NCBI GenBank assembly: GCA_033980235.1
Contig: CM067075.1
Coordinates: 16,194,844 to 16,258,843, forward strand
DNA: 64,000 nucleotides
Origin: Diadema setosum
Taxonomy: Eukaryota; Echinodermata; Echinoidea; Diadematoida; Diadematidae
Direction: 5' to 3'
Part shown: one piece after another, positions 11,352 through 23,500 of the stretch
Layout of the letters: each line of letters starts with the position of its first letter
Position numbering within the stretch: position 1 is the first letter of the stretch
Notes under the pieces: generated by a model
What the model saw: only the letters and a program-made list of their open reading frames with translations
The model's database searches: none
Told to the model about the DNA's origin: nothing
Program-made: the position numbers and the translations under genes

Positions 11352-11739
11352 TGCTGGGTGTGGTCTCTATAAGTTTGATTACGACACAAGATAAATTTAC
11401 ATGGCCAACAAAGATTTTTCTGTGTTGTTAGTTTATTGTCACGCCACTTTGACAGTAATTTGGCAGTACAATTTTTTTTTCTATACATGTACATACCAAA
11501 AAATTTTGCATACAAAATTACTGAACAATAATCTGTCCTTAACTGGAGAAATTACCGGTGACCCCTTTTTTTCTCTCCTTTTTGCATGTGTCCAGTGAGA
11601 CATGAGGTAAAACATGAAAGTTCTTGAAATGTCTTGATGGGATCTATCCAGAAAATGCCTGACACAGTGTAGTGTCGGTTAATGTACATCAAGAAATGAC
11701 GACATAGTAAAAGGGGAATTCTCGAGCAGATAGAAGTTA

Positions 11740-12300
11740 GTCTGATAGAAAGAGTAAAATGTCACAAGCACAACAGTGACATTTGATCAAAATCAGATGA
11801 AAATTAAGGATGTTTTGGAATTGTGAAGATTTGCTGATACATGTATTCACAAAACACTTCTTGTAGTCGATATGAATATGCAAAGAAGTGAATTGATGAT
11901 GTCATCACCTCACAACTTGCTTATAATTTGTACACAATATATTGACATTTCCTGGTTAGTTCATTTTTGTTTGTCATTTCAAATGCAATTATACCAACGT
12001 GTGAAACCATAATATATCAGAAAGATCATTATATTGAGTTTATTCGGCCAGGAAAAACCTTATATTTTACACTTTTAGCAGAAAAACTGAATTTTCATCA
12101 GTTTTTTGTACTTAGTTAATAGGAAATTGTGAGGTGATGACTTCATCAGCTCACTCATTTGCATATTCGTAGCAACTGTTTGAGAACTGTCTTGCACAGA
12201 TTTGTAAAACTTCAACATTTCATAACTTCCCTAAGTTTCATCCAATTTTGATCAAATCTTAACTGTTGTGTTTAAAATTGTACTCTTTTTTTTTTCAGAC
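11740..12300. mobile_element. Foldback MITE, about 200-bp arms
   Basis: The left arm (GTCTGATAGAAAGAGTAAAA, ACAACAGTGACATTTGATCA, GATGTCATCACCTCACAA) is the imperfect reverse complement of the right arm (TTGTGAGGTGATGACTTCAT, GATCAAATCTTAACTGTTG, ACTC-T-run-CAGAC). Non-coding, about 560 bp. Confidence 0.65.
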
Positions 12301-12803
12301 TATTTCACTGGTCCGGAAATTCATCTTTACGAGCAAAACAGAATTGTGTTCTATATCACAAAAATATGATTTGTCCACAACACACTCAAACGCAATATAC
12401 ACATACACACATAGAATACATGTATTCTAATACTCTGTATGAAAAGTAACCAATGATTTATGATGCAAGAGATATTTGTCCAAGGCAAACCACATCAATT
12501 TTGCAATAAACCCTGATGCAATGTCAAGGCTTTTATTCAGAGTTAATCTTTATCTTAAATGCAAATTAGACAATCAATCGAACTAAGCATACTGTGGGCC
12601 TTCTAATTCTATTCCACCCACAGAATTTCAAGTTTTAATTTGACTGGACTTTGCGGCTAAGTTATGGAGATGTCAAAAAAAAAAATACCCTTGTATTGTT
12701 GACAGTAGTTACATTGATATCATACTATCGTTCTATGTCTACATCATCATGTGCATGAGAAAATAGTGCTGAGTTATCAAGAACAAGGTCTACTGGAGTT
12801 CAT

Positions 12804-12997
12804 AGGTCACATGTGGTAACATCTGCAGAGGTAACCTGACAGCCCATGAGTTGAAGAATGTGCAAAGAGGAGATGACTTGCTAAGTCTGGAAGCAGTTAT
12901 TCCAAGAAGAATTTCTGACTGGGACTGGAGAGATATCGACCTGCAAAGGACTACCTTTGACAACTTAGATCCCAGTTTAGTGGAAGGACTGCTGTGA
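12804..12997 (+). CDS. Possible terminal exon of an unidentified gene
   Basis: A short frame with even amino-acid use encodes LTAHELKNVQRGDDLLSLEA, IPRRISDWDWRDIDLQRTTF and DNLDPSLVEGLL, then TGA at about 12995. A possible acceptor ATCTGCAG ends near 12826, and AATAAA at about 13187 could serve as poly(A) signal. I do not recognise the protein. It could equally be a retroelement gag fragment. No upstream exon was found. Confidence 0.35.
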
Positions 12998-13330
12998 CTA
13001 AAGAAAGAAAATGGGGCGGAATACAGCTTATGGAGATTCAGAAGCGACCTCCCAAAGAACGACATCAGAGCTGGTTGTCATTGATCACTACTAGAAGGTT
13101 GGATGTATACTATGTCATATGAGATTTGGTCCTAAGAAATCTGAACCACTATAGGTGGGGCAACCATCTGACATGACATTAAAATGACAATAAAGTAAAA
13201 TAAAATGTCTATTTTAAGCAGACTTACACTACAAGAGGTGAGCACCAGATGTATTGTACCCGCAGAAAGGGTAATGCCAGGTAGGTCAGCATTCATCTAG
13301 ACTGATGACTGATGATTACAGAAGACAGAA

Positions 13331-13690
13331 GGGCGGTGAGTTGGCTCAGTTGGTAGCACGTCTGCCTCACGATCCTAAGGGCCCGGGTTCGAACCCGAGT
13401 CTGGACTGAGCAATGTTCTGTGTAATCATACCGTCCCCTCCAGCAAGAGGTAAAAACACTCTGTCCCTCGGATAGGACATAAAATGGAGGTCCCGTGTAT
13501 GGGAGAGTTACAACTCATGCACGTAAGAGATCCTGCTTCATTCATTCATCGCAAAGAGCAGGGTGTTTAACCCGGTGAAATCGTCCCACCTCACATCCAA
13601 CTGGACCCCATGGAAAACCAGCTTAGCGTAGCTGAATATGGGCTATCCAGCCATCTTCTCAGATGGAAATGAACAAACAAAAAACAAACA
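13331..13690 (+). mobile_element. tRNA-derived SINE
   Basis: The head has pol III A box TGGCTCAGTTGG (13342-13353) and B box GGTTCGAACCC (13386-13396). The body contains CCGTCCCCTC, ACATAAAATGGAGGTCCCG and CCAGCCATCTTCTCAGATGG, and it ends in an A-rich AACAAACAAAAAACAAACAG tail. Copies at 17696-18022 and 57580-57930 are reverse oriented. The head is tRNA-like but not a plausible functional tRNA. Confidence 0.85.
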
Positions 13691-13821
13691 GCCATACATG
13701 TGAATAGCTCATAAAAGGGCAAGGGTGCATCCTCACCTGGTTTGATGCTGACTGTATAACAGTGCAAATAAATGACCAGTATCAGATGAACATACTAGGA
13801 TCCCCTGAAGCACACAAACTA

Positions 13822-14235
13822 CAGTCCGACCTCGATTATCCAGCCATCTGATATCTGGACTTCTCTATCATCCGGACGTGTTCACGCAGTAGAGACAAAA
13901 AAAAAAAAAAAAAAAAATTAATCAAACAAAATGCAAAACTCAATTACAAGTCTTACAACCTCACATGATTTACCTATGATATTCCCAACAGAAATATATT
14001 ATGAATTTTACACTAAAATTGCTTCAATTTCTGTAAAAAAGCATATTATAATATCAAGTAGGCTAGCAGTATAATTACACCACTGCTGAGGTGTACGCTA
14101 TCTACCTCACTATCACTGGGTCGGCAGGTATATGCACGTATGCACATCATAAACATTAATCCTCCCATATCAGCTGAAATCGTTTATTCGGATGGGCTCC
14201 GGTCCTGACATGGTCGGATAACAGAGGTCAGACTG
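13822..14235. mobile_element. pogo/Tigger-like MITE with TA duplication
   Basis: Starts CAGTCCGACCTCGATTATCC and ends GGATAACAGAGGTCAGACTG, flanked by TA on both sides. The ends resemble pogo-superfamily termini. The 414-bp interior is non-coding. Confidence 0.7.
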
Positions 14236-14636
14236 TATCCAGTTCACAAGCACATGACAAATTCACAACAGAGAGCTATAATAGATATACGTGTAAATGC
14301 TCCAATATGGGCACACAGAGAAGAAAAGGGGAAACATGGTTTTACATTATGCAATTTAATAACTGATAATAATAATTTTATTCATGTCTGAAGTAACAAT
14401 TGGGTATGAAATATTACTGGTACTCACTGTGAATGGAATCATGTATTATAAAATGGGCTTTAGAATCTCTGCAATCCAATTGGTCAATTGTCATGCATTG
14501 ATTTTTACTGATCCACTGAGCCATGCATCCAGTAAAATCCGAGCACATGGCTAAAGTCTTGTATAGTGTTGTATGTGTACCAGACGCATGATGGGGAAAT
14601 GGTTGTATTTCAAGAATTTACAGGCCCATTTTATAA

Positions 14637-14806
14637 CACAAATGATGCACAGGCAAATCTCATGGATCAGTGAGAATCGGATGCTCTTGTTTAACTTTGG
14701 AACAGTCTAAAACCCACTCGCTGCGCTCGTGGCTTTAAACAGTTCCAAAGTTAAACTCACGCATCCAATTCTCACTAATCCACTCTGTCCTGTGCATCAT
14801 TTGTAT
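14637..14806. repeat. Hairpin repeat around CACTCGCTGCGCTCGTGG
   Basis: AATGATGCACAGG, TGGATCAGTGAGAAT and TTTAACTTTGGAAC on the left are matched in reverse complement on the right, with the CpG-rich centre as loop. A non-coding foldback, probably a MITE fragment. Confidence 0.6.
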
Positions 14807-15490
14807 ACTGACACACTGTCTTGTAACAAGTGGATACGGCAGAAAAGGAGTTTAGGGCATAATGCATGCTTCATGACTCTGAGTAAGTCATAAAAATCAG
14901 ACCAAACTGCTAGGAATCCTACTTTATTATCTTTCATATCTCTGTAATCCCTCCATAAGTATACATTATGAATGAGCAAGCCTCTACTGAGTAGCCTACG
15001 TGACAGAAAGTTTGCTTCACGATGATGAAATCTTCCTGCAAACATAGAAATATAACAGACATTAACATATTGTTGCTAGGGTGACAAGACGAGGTATCTC
15101 AAATTTTGGTGAAAATTACTTCTTTGAATTAATGGTAAGACAATCATTTATTCAAAGTAATGTCCATTCCAAATCCTAGCTGTCTTATCCAAAAAAATGT
15201 AACGACCATGACATGTCAAAGGAAAGGCTTTCCCATTAGATATAGTGCTTTGGCTGCCATGTTTTTTTTGCTCTCCAGAACATGACAATTTTCGTAGATA
15301 CGAGGTCTTGTCACCCCAGCGATGATATGGGATATTTGTCTCCAAATCTGACCACCAGTCAAAACTCACAAGAGCTGAAAGAGTAAGAGTACATCATACA
15401 GGTCAGTTGCTCAAAGTGTCCAGATTTTGTGCAATTAACGTCCTATCATATGAAACATTGAAATAATAAAAAAAAAAAAAAATTTGCATG

Positions 15491-15496
15491 TTTATT
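15491..15496 (-). terminator. METTL2 poly(A) signal
   Basis: AATAAA on the minus strand, 24 nt after the METTL2 stop codon, giving a very short 3'UTR. Confidence 0.6.
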
Positions 15497-15519
15497 TCCT
15501 ATCCCCAAAGTATTGCTCA

Positions 15520-16448
15520 TCATGATTTTCTGTATTTGCACTGAATCCAAACTCGGTACATGGTTAGCTGTCGTCCTCTGTTGACTTGAAGACGTTTATC
15601 TATTAGGTTTTGCTCTTCCACCAAGCCTGCCTCGGTGAACAACGTCCTCAACTCTTCCTGGGTAAAAAAGTACACTCGTGTGCCATCTCCTCGCACATAG
15701 AAATTCTCGGCCAGGCAGCGACCCTTCTTGAAGCGGAGCTGTGCCATGTCATAGCGTCCATAGTCACGGAAGAGCAGCATACCGCCTGGGCGCAGAAGTC
15801 CGCTGAGAGTGTTGATGGTGGACTGGAATTTGTCGGGGTTGATTGCAGACAAGACAAAGATCATGACTATAACATCTAAGCTCTCCTTGGGGAAGGGAAA
15901 TGTGGCTGCCGTGTCACTAACATCGCAAACAAAGGCATGGCAGCGTTTTGGGTCATACTCAGCATGCTGCTTGACGATGTCGACTGCCACACTCGAGAAG
16001 TCACAGCCATAGACCATGAGTCCAGGATCTGCGTTCGTCTGGAGGATGGGGAATATGGTGTTGCCCACACCGCATCCCACTTCTAGAATTCGCCTCGTTG
16101 CAGATTCACCTGGAAAGCTGCTTAGTTCTGATGTGACAGAGGAGGCTTGTCTCCCCTGAACATCTGCATCATTGCTTGGCATTCCATTATCACCTGTCAC
16201 ATCCTCTTTTGGTGAACCAGGATGGCTGCCTAATAATTGACAGTCTGTACCACTCACACCAGAGAGCATCGCTGCCTCACTCTTCGCTTCAGTCCGACAT
16301 GCTGCAGCCTGTGCGGTCTCTTCATGATGCTCCCCTGATGATAACTCTGGGAATTCTGTGAAAAGCCAGTGCCTGTCCTTGAAGAACTTGTTTTGGTGTT
16401 GTGAGTAGAACTCATCCCAGTATCTGTCTGCCTCTGTCTCATACTCTT
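15520..16448 (-). CDS. METTL2: METTL2 terminal exon with methyltransferase domain
   Basis: Acceptor TTTTGTAG before 16448 (929-nt exon). The frame runs from [15 protein letters not shown] to KYRKS and TGA at 15522-15520. It carries motif [23 protein letters not shown] (motif II region), [12 protein letters not shown] and [20 protein letters not shown]. No frameshift seen. Confidence 0.95.
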
Positions 16449-17541
16449 CTACAAAATCAACACAAAGAGAGACAACATGAGACAAAGACCCACACAGAGA
16501 AACATTTATTATATTGACAGAAAAATCATGCATGGATGGGGGGAGGAGGCAAAAAAAAAAAAAAAAAGAAGAAGAAGAAGAAGAAAATTTGAGAATGATG
16601 CATGCTATAGTATACCTACACCAGAAAGTAAGAACTTCTCTTTTTGGTCTGTCTTTTCAAAGTACATGTAAAAGGTTCTACTGTGCATAATGAACAAGAG
16701 GATTACACTCAGCATTAATCTTTCAAACTGTTTTGCACTGAATCTTTTTCCTGGTATTGCCATTATTTCCAGACTGCATGTGGATATTCTATTTAGTATC
16801 TGGGCATAGTAGTATGCTTTGTTTGTCTCTTGTTTTGGGTGCTCAAGGCTAAGTAATTGAAACAGGGAGGTGTAGTTGGGGGCCTAAGGGCTCAAAATGG
16901 GTTGTTTGGTTCAGATTCTTCCAAAAGCACCAAATTTGGCTCATAGGTCCCTTGTACCATACTCTTTCGATTTTTGATGGGCGCCAAGACTAAAAACCCA
17001 TGGGGCAGCCATATTGGTGGAATCCAATATGGCCGCCATCCGGGTTAAAGGTCAACTGCAGTTACATATTGAAAAGGTTGATTAATGTCATGAATCCGAT
17101 GTGGAAGATTTTACGGGGTTAGAGAATTTGATTCTAAATATCATTTCTGCAATTCAAGGTCACTATCACCTCTCAAGGTCACTTTAAAGGTGAAATAAGG
17201 GTCAAATCAGGCATTTTGTGCATTTTTCGAAATGACGTCTGTGAGCATTCTCAATTCCCTGGTACCCCTATTTTGTACCATTTGTCATCTCTTCCATACT
17301 CCTTCAATGGTCAATTAGGGCCAAGAGGGATTCCATATCAATAATGATTATGACAAATAAATGAAAAAATGTTTTTAAGATGTACATATATATATATATA
17401 TATATATACATACATAATTATGTTGGAATTTTGAGTACAGAAGATGGGCTTCCATCGGTTTTGTTTTCTTTTCTCATTTTCTTTGCTCAAAGTTTTCACT
17501 ATTTATCAATTGTTTCTGGTCAGTCTTTCCTTTCTTTGTTT

Positions 17542-17591
<50 letters not shown>

Positions 17592-20500
17592 GCTTAAATA
17601 CTGCCGCCATCCTATTCCAAGGTGCCGAATCAGGGTGCAATGGCAAAGAGGTTAATAAACACGCCTAATCTTATTTTGTCTTCGTTTTTCCTTCTGACGA
17701 GATAGCTGGATAGCCCGTATGCAACTAGCTGGTCAGTTGTATGTACTTGGGGTGGACCGCTTTACCGATTTATGCACCTTGAGTTTTCCGATAACGGAAT
17801 GCCAATTCGGGATCTTTTCATGTGTCTGGGTTTGTGATTCTTTCACACACTTTTTATATCCAAGTGATGAGGTGCAAAGTGTTGTGCCTCTACTAGAGGG
17901 GACGGTATGACAACACACACCATTGCTCAGATAGACTTGAGATAAGTTGGATTCGAACCCGCGCCGGAACACAAGTCTTTAGACCGCAAGCCATACGCTA
18001 CCGACTGAGCCACCTCATCACCTTTCATGGTCAATTATATAACTTTCCAGCTGGCAAGCGACGCGATATGATTCTCCTCCTGCTGAAATTGGTGTATGCC
18101 TGCTCTCAGGCTTGCTTACGGGGAATCGAGCTCCTCAATCCAGGTCAAACCAGTATTCTAGGGGCAGTTAACTAAATTCGATCATTAAAGTCCTTTAGTG
18201 GCAGTATCGTATCTGAGTAGGTGAAGACAATTCAGCCGTTCAAAGGGTTTTTCTTATCTTTTTTTATTCTCTTTTTATCAAACGAAACCGTTTCTTTACT
18301 GAAAGCGCAAATGACTAGGGAAACTGAACACCTATTGATGTTGTATGGATACTGATCCTAAAGAAAATAATCTTAACATTTTTGCGCAGCAACACTGTGA
18401 AGTCCTCTGACAAGAGATGGTGATGGCACCAGTCAAATCTCAAATTATGATTGGAAGAGCGTAGCGGCTTGCTGAAAATTAAGATTGAAAAATAAAGAAC
18501 TGCCCTCATTTATCAGCGCACAGATATCCAAGAGTAAATGAGCACCTGATTGGAGATGGAAATATCCAACAGGAATTGTGATCTCACAACCCTTCAGCTT
18601 TCCAACAACTTAGATGCGATCTAAGCAAAGATATCCTTACAAAGGACGACATGTCTGATGTTTTCTGAAAGCATTTTCTGAAAACAGTATACAATCGCAC
18701 GGATGAGCATAACATCACATTTTCCGTAGTGTGCTTTTTTAAATCCCTTTGATCTGAGGGAGTTACGGGTGGGTCGTGGTATTGAAAAGATAAAGGCCTT
18801 TTCAGCTCTTTCCTGTACAGCATACCTCTCTTCCAGAGCCCAACATCAGGCACTGACAGGGTGCGACATTACTTCAGACTTGCTTTGATGTGGCATGCAA
18901 AATGCTTCAGTAGTATGGGTCAGCAAACCAGAGCTCACTGACACATTAACTACCTAAATAATCGTGCTCATGTCCAGCAAGGACTGATGAGCAACAAGGT
19001 TAATGGGGCAGCCTGCGTCAACGAGGGTAGGCATCATCTCGTCATAACGTGGGACCAGATCATCAGAAACCACCCTATCTGATGTGATCCCTGACTTCAG
19101 CAAACGCGTTCAGGGAGTGGAGTTGGAGGAAAGATGGCACAGGTACATGGCAATTACTAGTACTATCAGCCACTCTCCGCAATGCTTCAGTAGCAAATTT
19201 CATTCTTCTGCACCCTAGCTGTTTTAAGGCATGCATTGGGAGGTGGAAAACATGGAAATGGAAAAAAAAATGAATGAAATTAATGAGTGAATGAATGAAT
19301 GATTGAATGAATGAATGAAGGTGAAATGCACGATGTACAGCAGGTGTCAGACGAGCCATGGTCAGTAGTTTGATATTGCTGCAAACTTAAAGTGGGGGGG
19401 GGGGGGGGTTGAGGGCCTATCTGACGGGAGGAGACATTGTCGCAATGCCAGCGTCTCGAAGAAATTATTTTCGCTGTCACAACTAACGCGATTTCCAGGG
19501 CGACGTCCAAGACGTCTTCAAACAAAGGGACAACTTTTGCAGTCGCAGGGACTTATCAGAGACGTCTTATCTCAGCGATTTCTCCCTTTCGTCGCCATTA
19601 TGTTATTACAGTCTCAACAAGATGCTGGGACATCTCGAAGATGTTGCAGACAAATTTAGTCCCCATGACATGGCCACAGTGATGGAGACTTCGCAGAGAC
19701 GTCTCGGAGACAAGCTGAAGACGGAAATAGTCTCTGCAAAAATCGGAAATGTTCGATTCTCCTGCGAATCCTGGAGATTGGGCTCGTCTCCAGGAGACGT
19801 GCGTCGTAGAGATGTTGCGGAGAGTAGAGTTGCAACCTATAGTTTTCAGATAGAGATACCAACTTATAAAGTCTTGTGATATCATACCAATTTGCGTCCA
19901 AGCACTTTGGATAGAATCTTAATATACCCTAGAAGGTGTCATGAAAGTTGTACTATAGCATATCTAATCTGAACCCTGTTAATGGTGTCACTGTGGCACC
20001 TGTGAAATATGCTTGTTCCCTACATGACGTCACCAGGACCGTCATGTTCTCTGAACGGCATATTTAGCTGTGGAGGCACATAAATTTACCATCGAAGGAC
20101 ATTAGAATCGAACTTTCTTACACAAGTTCGAAAATAGCAAATTGATGCCAATCTGATTTACTAAAAACTCTCTCAATTAAACACGACAGATTTTTGTTTT
20201 CATCCAGATTAGGAGTGATCTTCATAATTATTATTCCATTGAATTCAAATCTGAATTATGAATATCTATTGTGATTAAGGATCCCTGAACTGCAACAGAG
20301 AAATGAATACACTTCTCTTTTAAATGGCAACGTCAAGGACGCAGGTAATATAGGAGGTGCCCCCCCCCCCCCCTTATTGCTAAACGATTAATATATTAGG
20401 TATCGATAGGATTCTATTTCTCATATATGTATGTTTTAATTGCATTTCTTGCAGATGAAGATGAAAATAATAAATCCAATAATCAAATCTTGAAAACTCT

Positions 20501-23500
20501 TTTAAAGGGCATTACCCATCATTCTAACCAACTCTTTTGGCTGTCATTAAAGCAAATGCAAATATAATGAATTCTGTAAATATGACCAGTCGGTGAGGAC
20601 ATTTCCTCTTAGCGCCTGTAATGTAAAAATAATTAATGGAATGATTGTGACATGAACTATGATATTCCATAGCTTTGTTCAGAACCCCACTTAAAAACTT
20701 GTGTAGCCATATTATAACAGGCCATAATTGAAATGATGCAGAAAAAAAAATACTGTAAGGAATCATTACAAATGAAATTGAAGGGTTACCAAGTCTTCAA
20801 ATTTGATTGTGAAATAAGGATCTGAGTAAGATCCCTTAAACCTAATTACTCTTAGAAAGGGGTTCTTATTATAATTCATGAGTGTATACCTAGTGTTTGA
20901 AATCTTAACACGAAAGCAGATATATTGATATTACTCGTGAGAAAGCCCACCTCTCCCTCTCCCATAGCCCTCAACAACTGTAATTCTATAAGCAGGGCTG
21001 ATATTCCTCCTATATTGACTATAGGCAAGCCATTTTCTAAATGTGACCCTGCACCTCAAAACAAACAAAAAGTAGCCAGGCATGAATTTTTAGTTAAGAG
21101 CATATTCTGAAAGAGCAGACTTCAAGCTTTCAATTGATGTATAACTCAAATCAAATGGACTCTCCTAACCTGTCTAAATATTGGAAAGAAAGCACGCACT
21201 CCAGAAATGTTTGAACTGAGAAAAGAGGCTCTGAAGTACAGTGTCTATTCAAGCGCTTAATCTTTACCAAACCGTGCTGGCTGTGCGATGAGTGGGACAA
21301 AAAACAGGAAGGAAACCACCAGAGTAACAACAATGAAGGGATTATCAGATTAAAGTGAAATTAAGCATGCCTCATTAACACATTCTGTCCATAATTAATG
21401 CCAACTTTCAAAGCAGTAGCCCTATCCTTTCAAAAGTTATTAGAGTTGAAAGTGAAGAGTGTGAACAAGGTTTTTCAGAAATGAAAAAGGGATTCTAGAG
21501 ACACACCTAATCACACCATTCTACCAAAAATGTTCGAGATAAACTGCTAAAAAAACACAATTTCCTGCCCATTTTATGATACCACATTTTAGCATAATGT
21601 AAAAGAAGACCCGCTCTTTCAGAAAATATGAAAAAGTCAATTTCGGCCAGGTTGACCCATTTCACTTATTTTCAGTCCTCACGCAAAATCAGTGTGTGCC
21701 ACTTTATGTTCGTTTTGACGTGCACGGTCACAAATTACTTATTTTGAATATAATGGTTTGACCCCAAATGACCTTTAGGGAGACGTTATAAGGAAAAGTT
21801 GACATCAGACCATATAAACAACTTCAGAATCGAATTCCTTGACCCGTAAAACCTCTAAAGCTGACTTTTCAAATCATTGTAACACTTAAAGGTTTTTTGT
21901 TATGGACTGGCCTTAAAACGTAGGTGCAGGTGGCAGCCATATTGGATTTCGCAAATATGCCGCCCCGGAGGGCACCCTTCACAAGAAATACACCTTTTTT
22001 CAGTCGTTGACAACTGCAATTCTATTACTAAGGCTAGCATTCCTGGAAAATTGACCATGGGCAAGCCATTTTTTCAATAAACTGTTATGAATACAATGGC
22101 TTGACCCCTAAATTCAATTCAATTTCAATTCATGCTTTATTTCATTTTTCGAAAAGAACATAAACATTTCACTTTCTTTGGTAACAGAGAATAAGGTTGC
22201 ATAGTCAAGACAAAGTAAATTGAGAAAAATAAAATCGAGGAACCTTGGAATAAGAAATACGTTGTAATGAAGTTGACTGAAGTGATAAGGACGACATAAT
22301 ACGTAAGACATCGAAAAATGGAGGGACCCACTAAAAAGACAATGCTTGTAGAATGTGGGCCCCTCAAGTACAGAATGTCAATAGAAATTGAACGGATGCA
22401 AAAAGGGGAAGAAAGACTGGGAATAAAGTAAAAAAGAAAAAAGTCTGGAAGCCCTCTAGGAAGATAGAGTATCAAACAGACATACATACTCAGGCGAGTA
22501 AACAGAAAACGAAACTGGGACGGCGAAACTAATAAAGGGGGACTCATAGACAAGACAGAACGAGACAAGACAGAACGAGACAAGACTAATATAACAGGAA
22601 GACAATACAACGGACAGAAAGACAGAACAGATCCAGTGATCCTCGACAGAATTCATTGAAAAAAAAATGATGGGATGCGTGAAAAGGATACCATTATATA
22701 GAAAAGTATAGAGAAATAGATGCAGAAATAATATAAATGAAATCAAACCTACTCTGTAGGTGTCTCAGGACAAGAGAGACGAGAAAATACGGTATATCAC
22801 TTGTAAGCCAAGTTCTTCGAAAAGGAATTGAAATAAGCCAACAGGCTAATTCAATTCTGTGGGATCATAAAATTGCAATAAAAAAAACTTTAATCTTCTT
22901 TTAAATGACCTTTAGGTGACCTTATTAGGAAAGATTGACTTCATACCATAAAAACAACGTCAGATTCGAATTCCTTGACCCCGAAAACCTCTTAACCTGA
23001 CTTTTTAAATGATTGTAACACTTTTATGTTTTCAAATTCAAGTGACCTTTAAACCTACATGGCGGCCATATTGGATTTTCCGAATATGGCCGCCCCAGAG
23101 GGCGCCCTTCTTGGCGCCCATCAAAAATCGAAATAGTATGGTTTGGGCTACATGTGTGCCAAATTTTGGTGCTTTTGGAAAATTTTGAACCAAAAATCCC
23201 TTGCGCCCCCCACTAGTGGAAGAAAGATGGAGTGTGCTCTTCTGAGTTTCCTTTGAAGTCATGCGTGGCCCCGACAGCGTTTTTTCCCCCTCCCGTAATC
23301 CCATTACTCACGCTCGGCGCACTGCAAGTCGTAAATCTTGTGGCGGAAATCACGACGCGAAATGCATTGTGGTCGGGGAATAAAATGGCGTCCTACGGTG
23401 TAAGCACAGAACTCGAGTGTATTCTGTAAAGCAGTGGTGTATTAAAGCAGTGGTGGTGGTTCTGGCGATCGTGATATTGGAGACGAGTTTGTTGAGGAGG

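Larger units (their letters stand above)
20960..23215 (+). repeat. Tandem pair of a repeat unit, each copy interrupted
   Basis: Unit 1 (about 20960-22000) and unit 2 (about 22005-23215) both contain CAACTG(T/C)AATTCTAT, GGCAAGCCATTTT, GGTTTGACCCC/GGCTTGACCCC, AATGACCTTTAGG, CGAATTCCTTGACCC, AAATGATTGTAACACTT or similar, and end in ATATTGGATTT and ATG-CCGCCCC-GAGGGC. Unit 1 is split by the transposon at 21042-21732, unit 2 by the insertion at about 22113-22893. Confidence 0.65.

Noticed and set aside
10276..11515. Open frames of repeating Ile-Tyr
   Set aside because: Translations of (TA)n microsatellites.
13331..13400. tRNA gene with A and B boxes
   Set aside because: The anticodon and acceptor stems do not fold convincingly, and the same head occurs with a shared tail at three loci, so it is a SINE head.
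19430..19900. Overlapping frames on both strands in a GTCTC/GAGAC-rich block
   Set aside because: Open on both strands because of the repeated motif. No protein family recognised.
22137..22610. 157-codon minus-strand frame rich in Leu, Ser and Phe, looking like membrane segments
   Set aside because: Lies inside the retroposon 3' end that interrupts repeat unit 2. Hydrophobicity follows from base composition.
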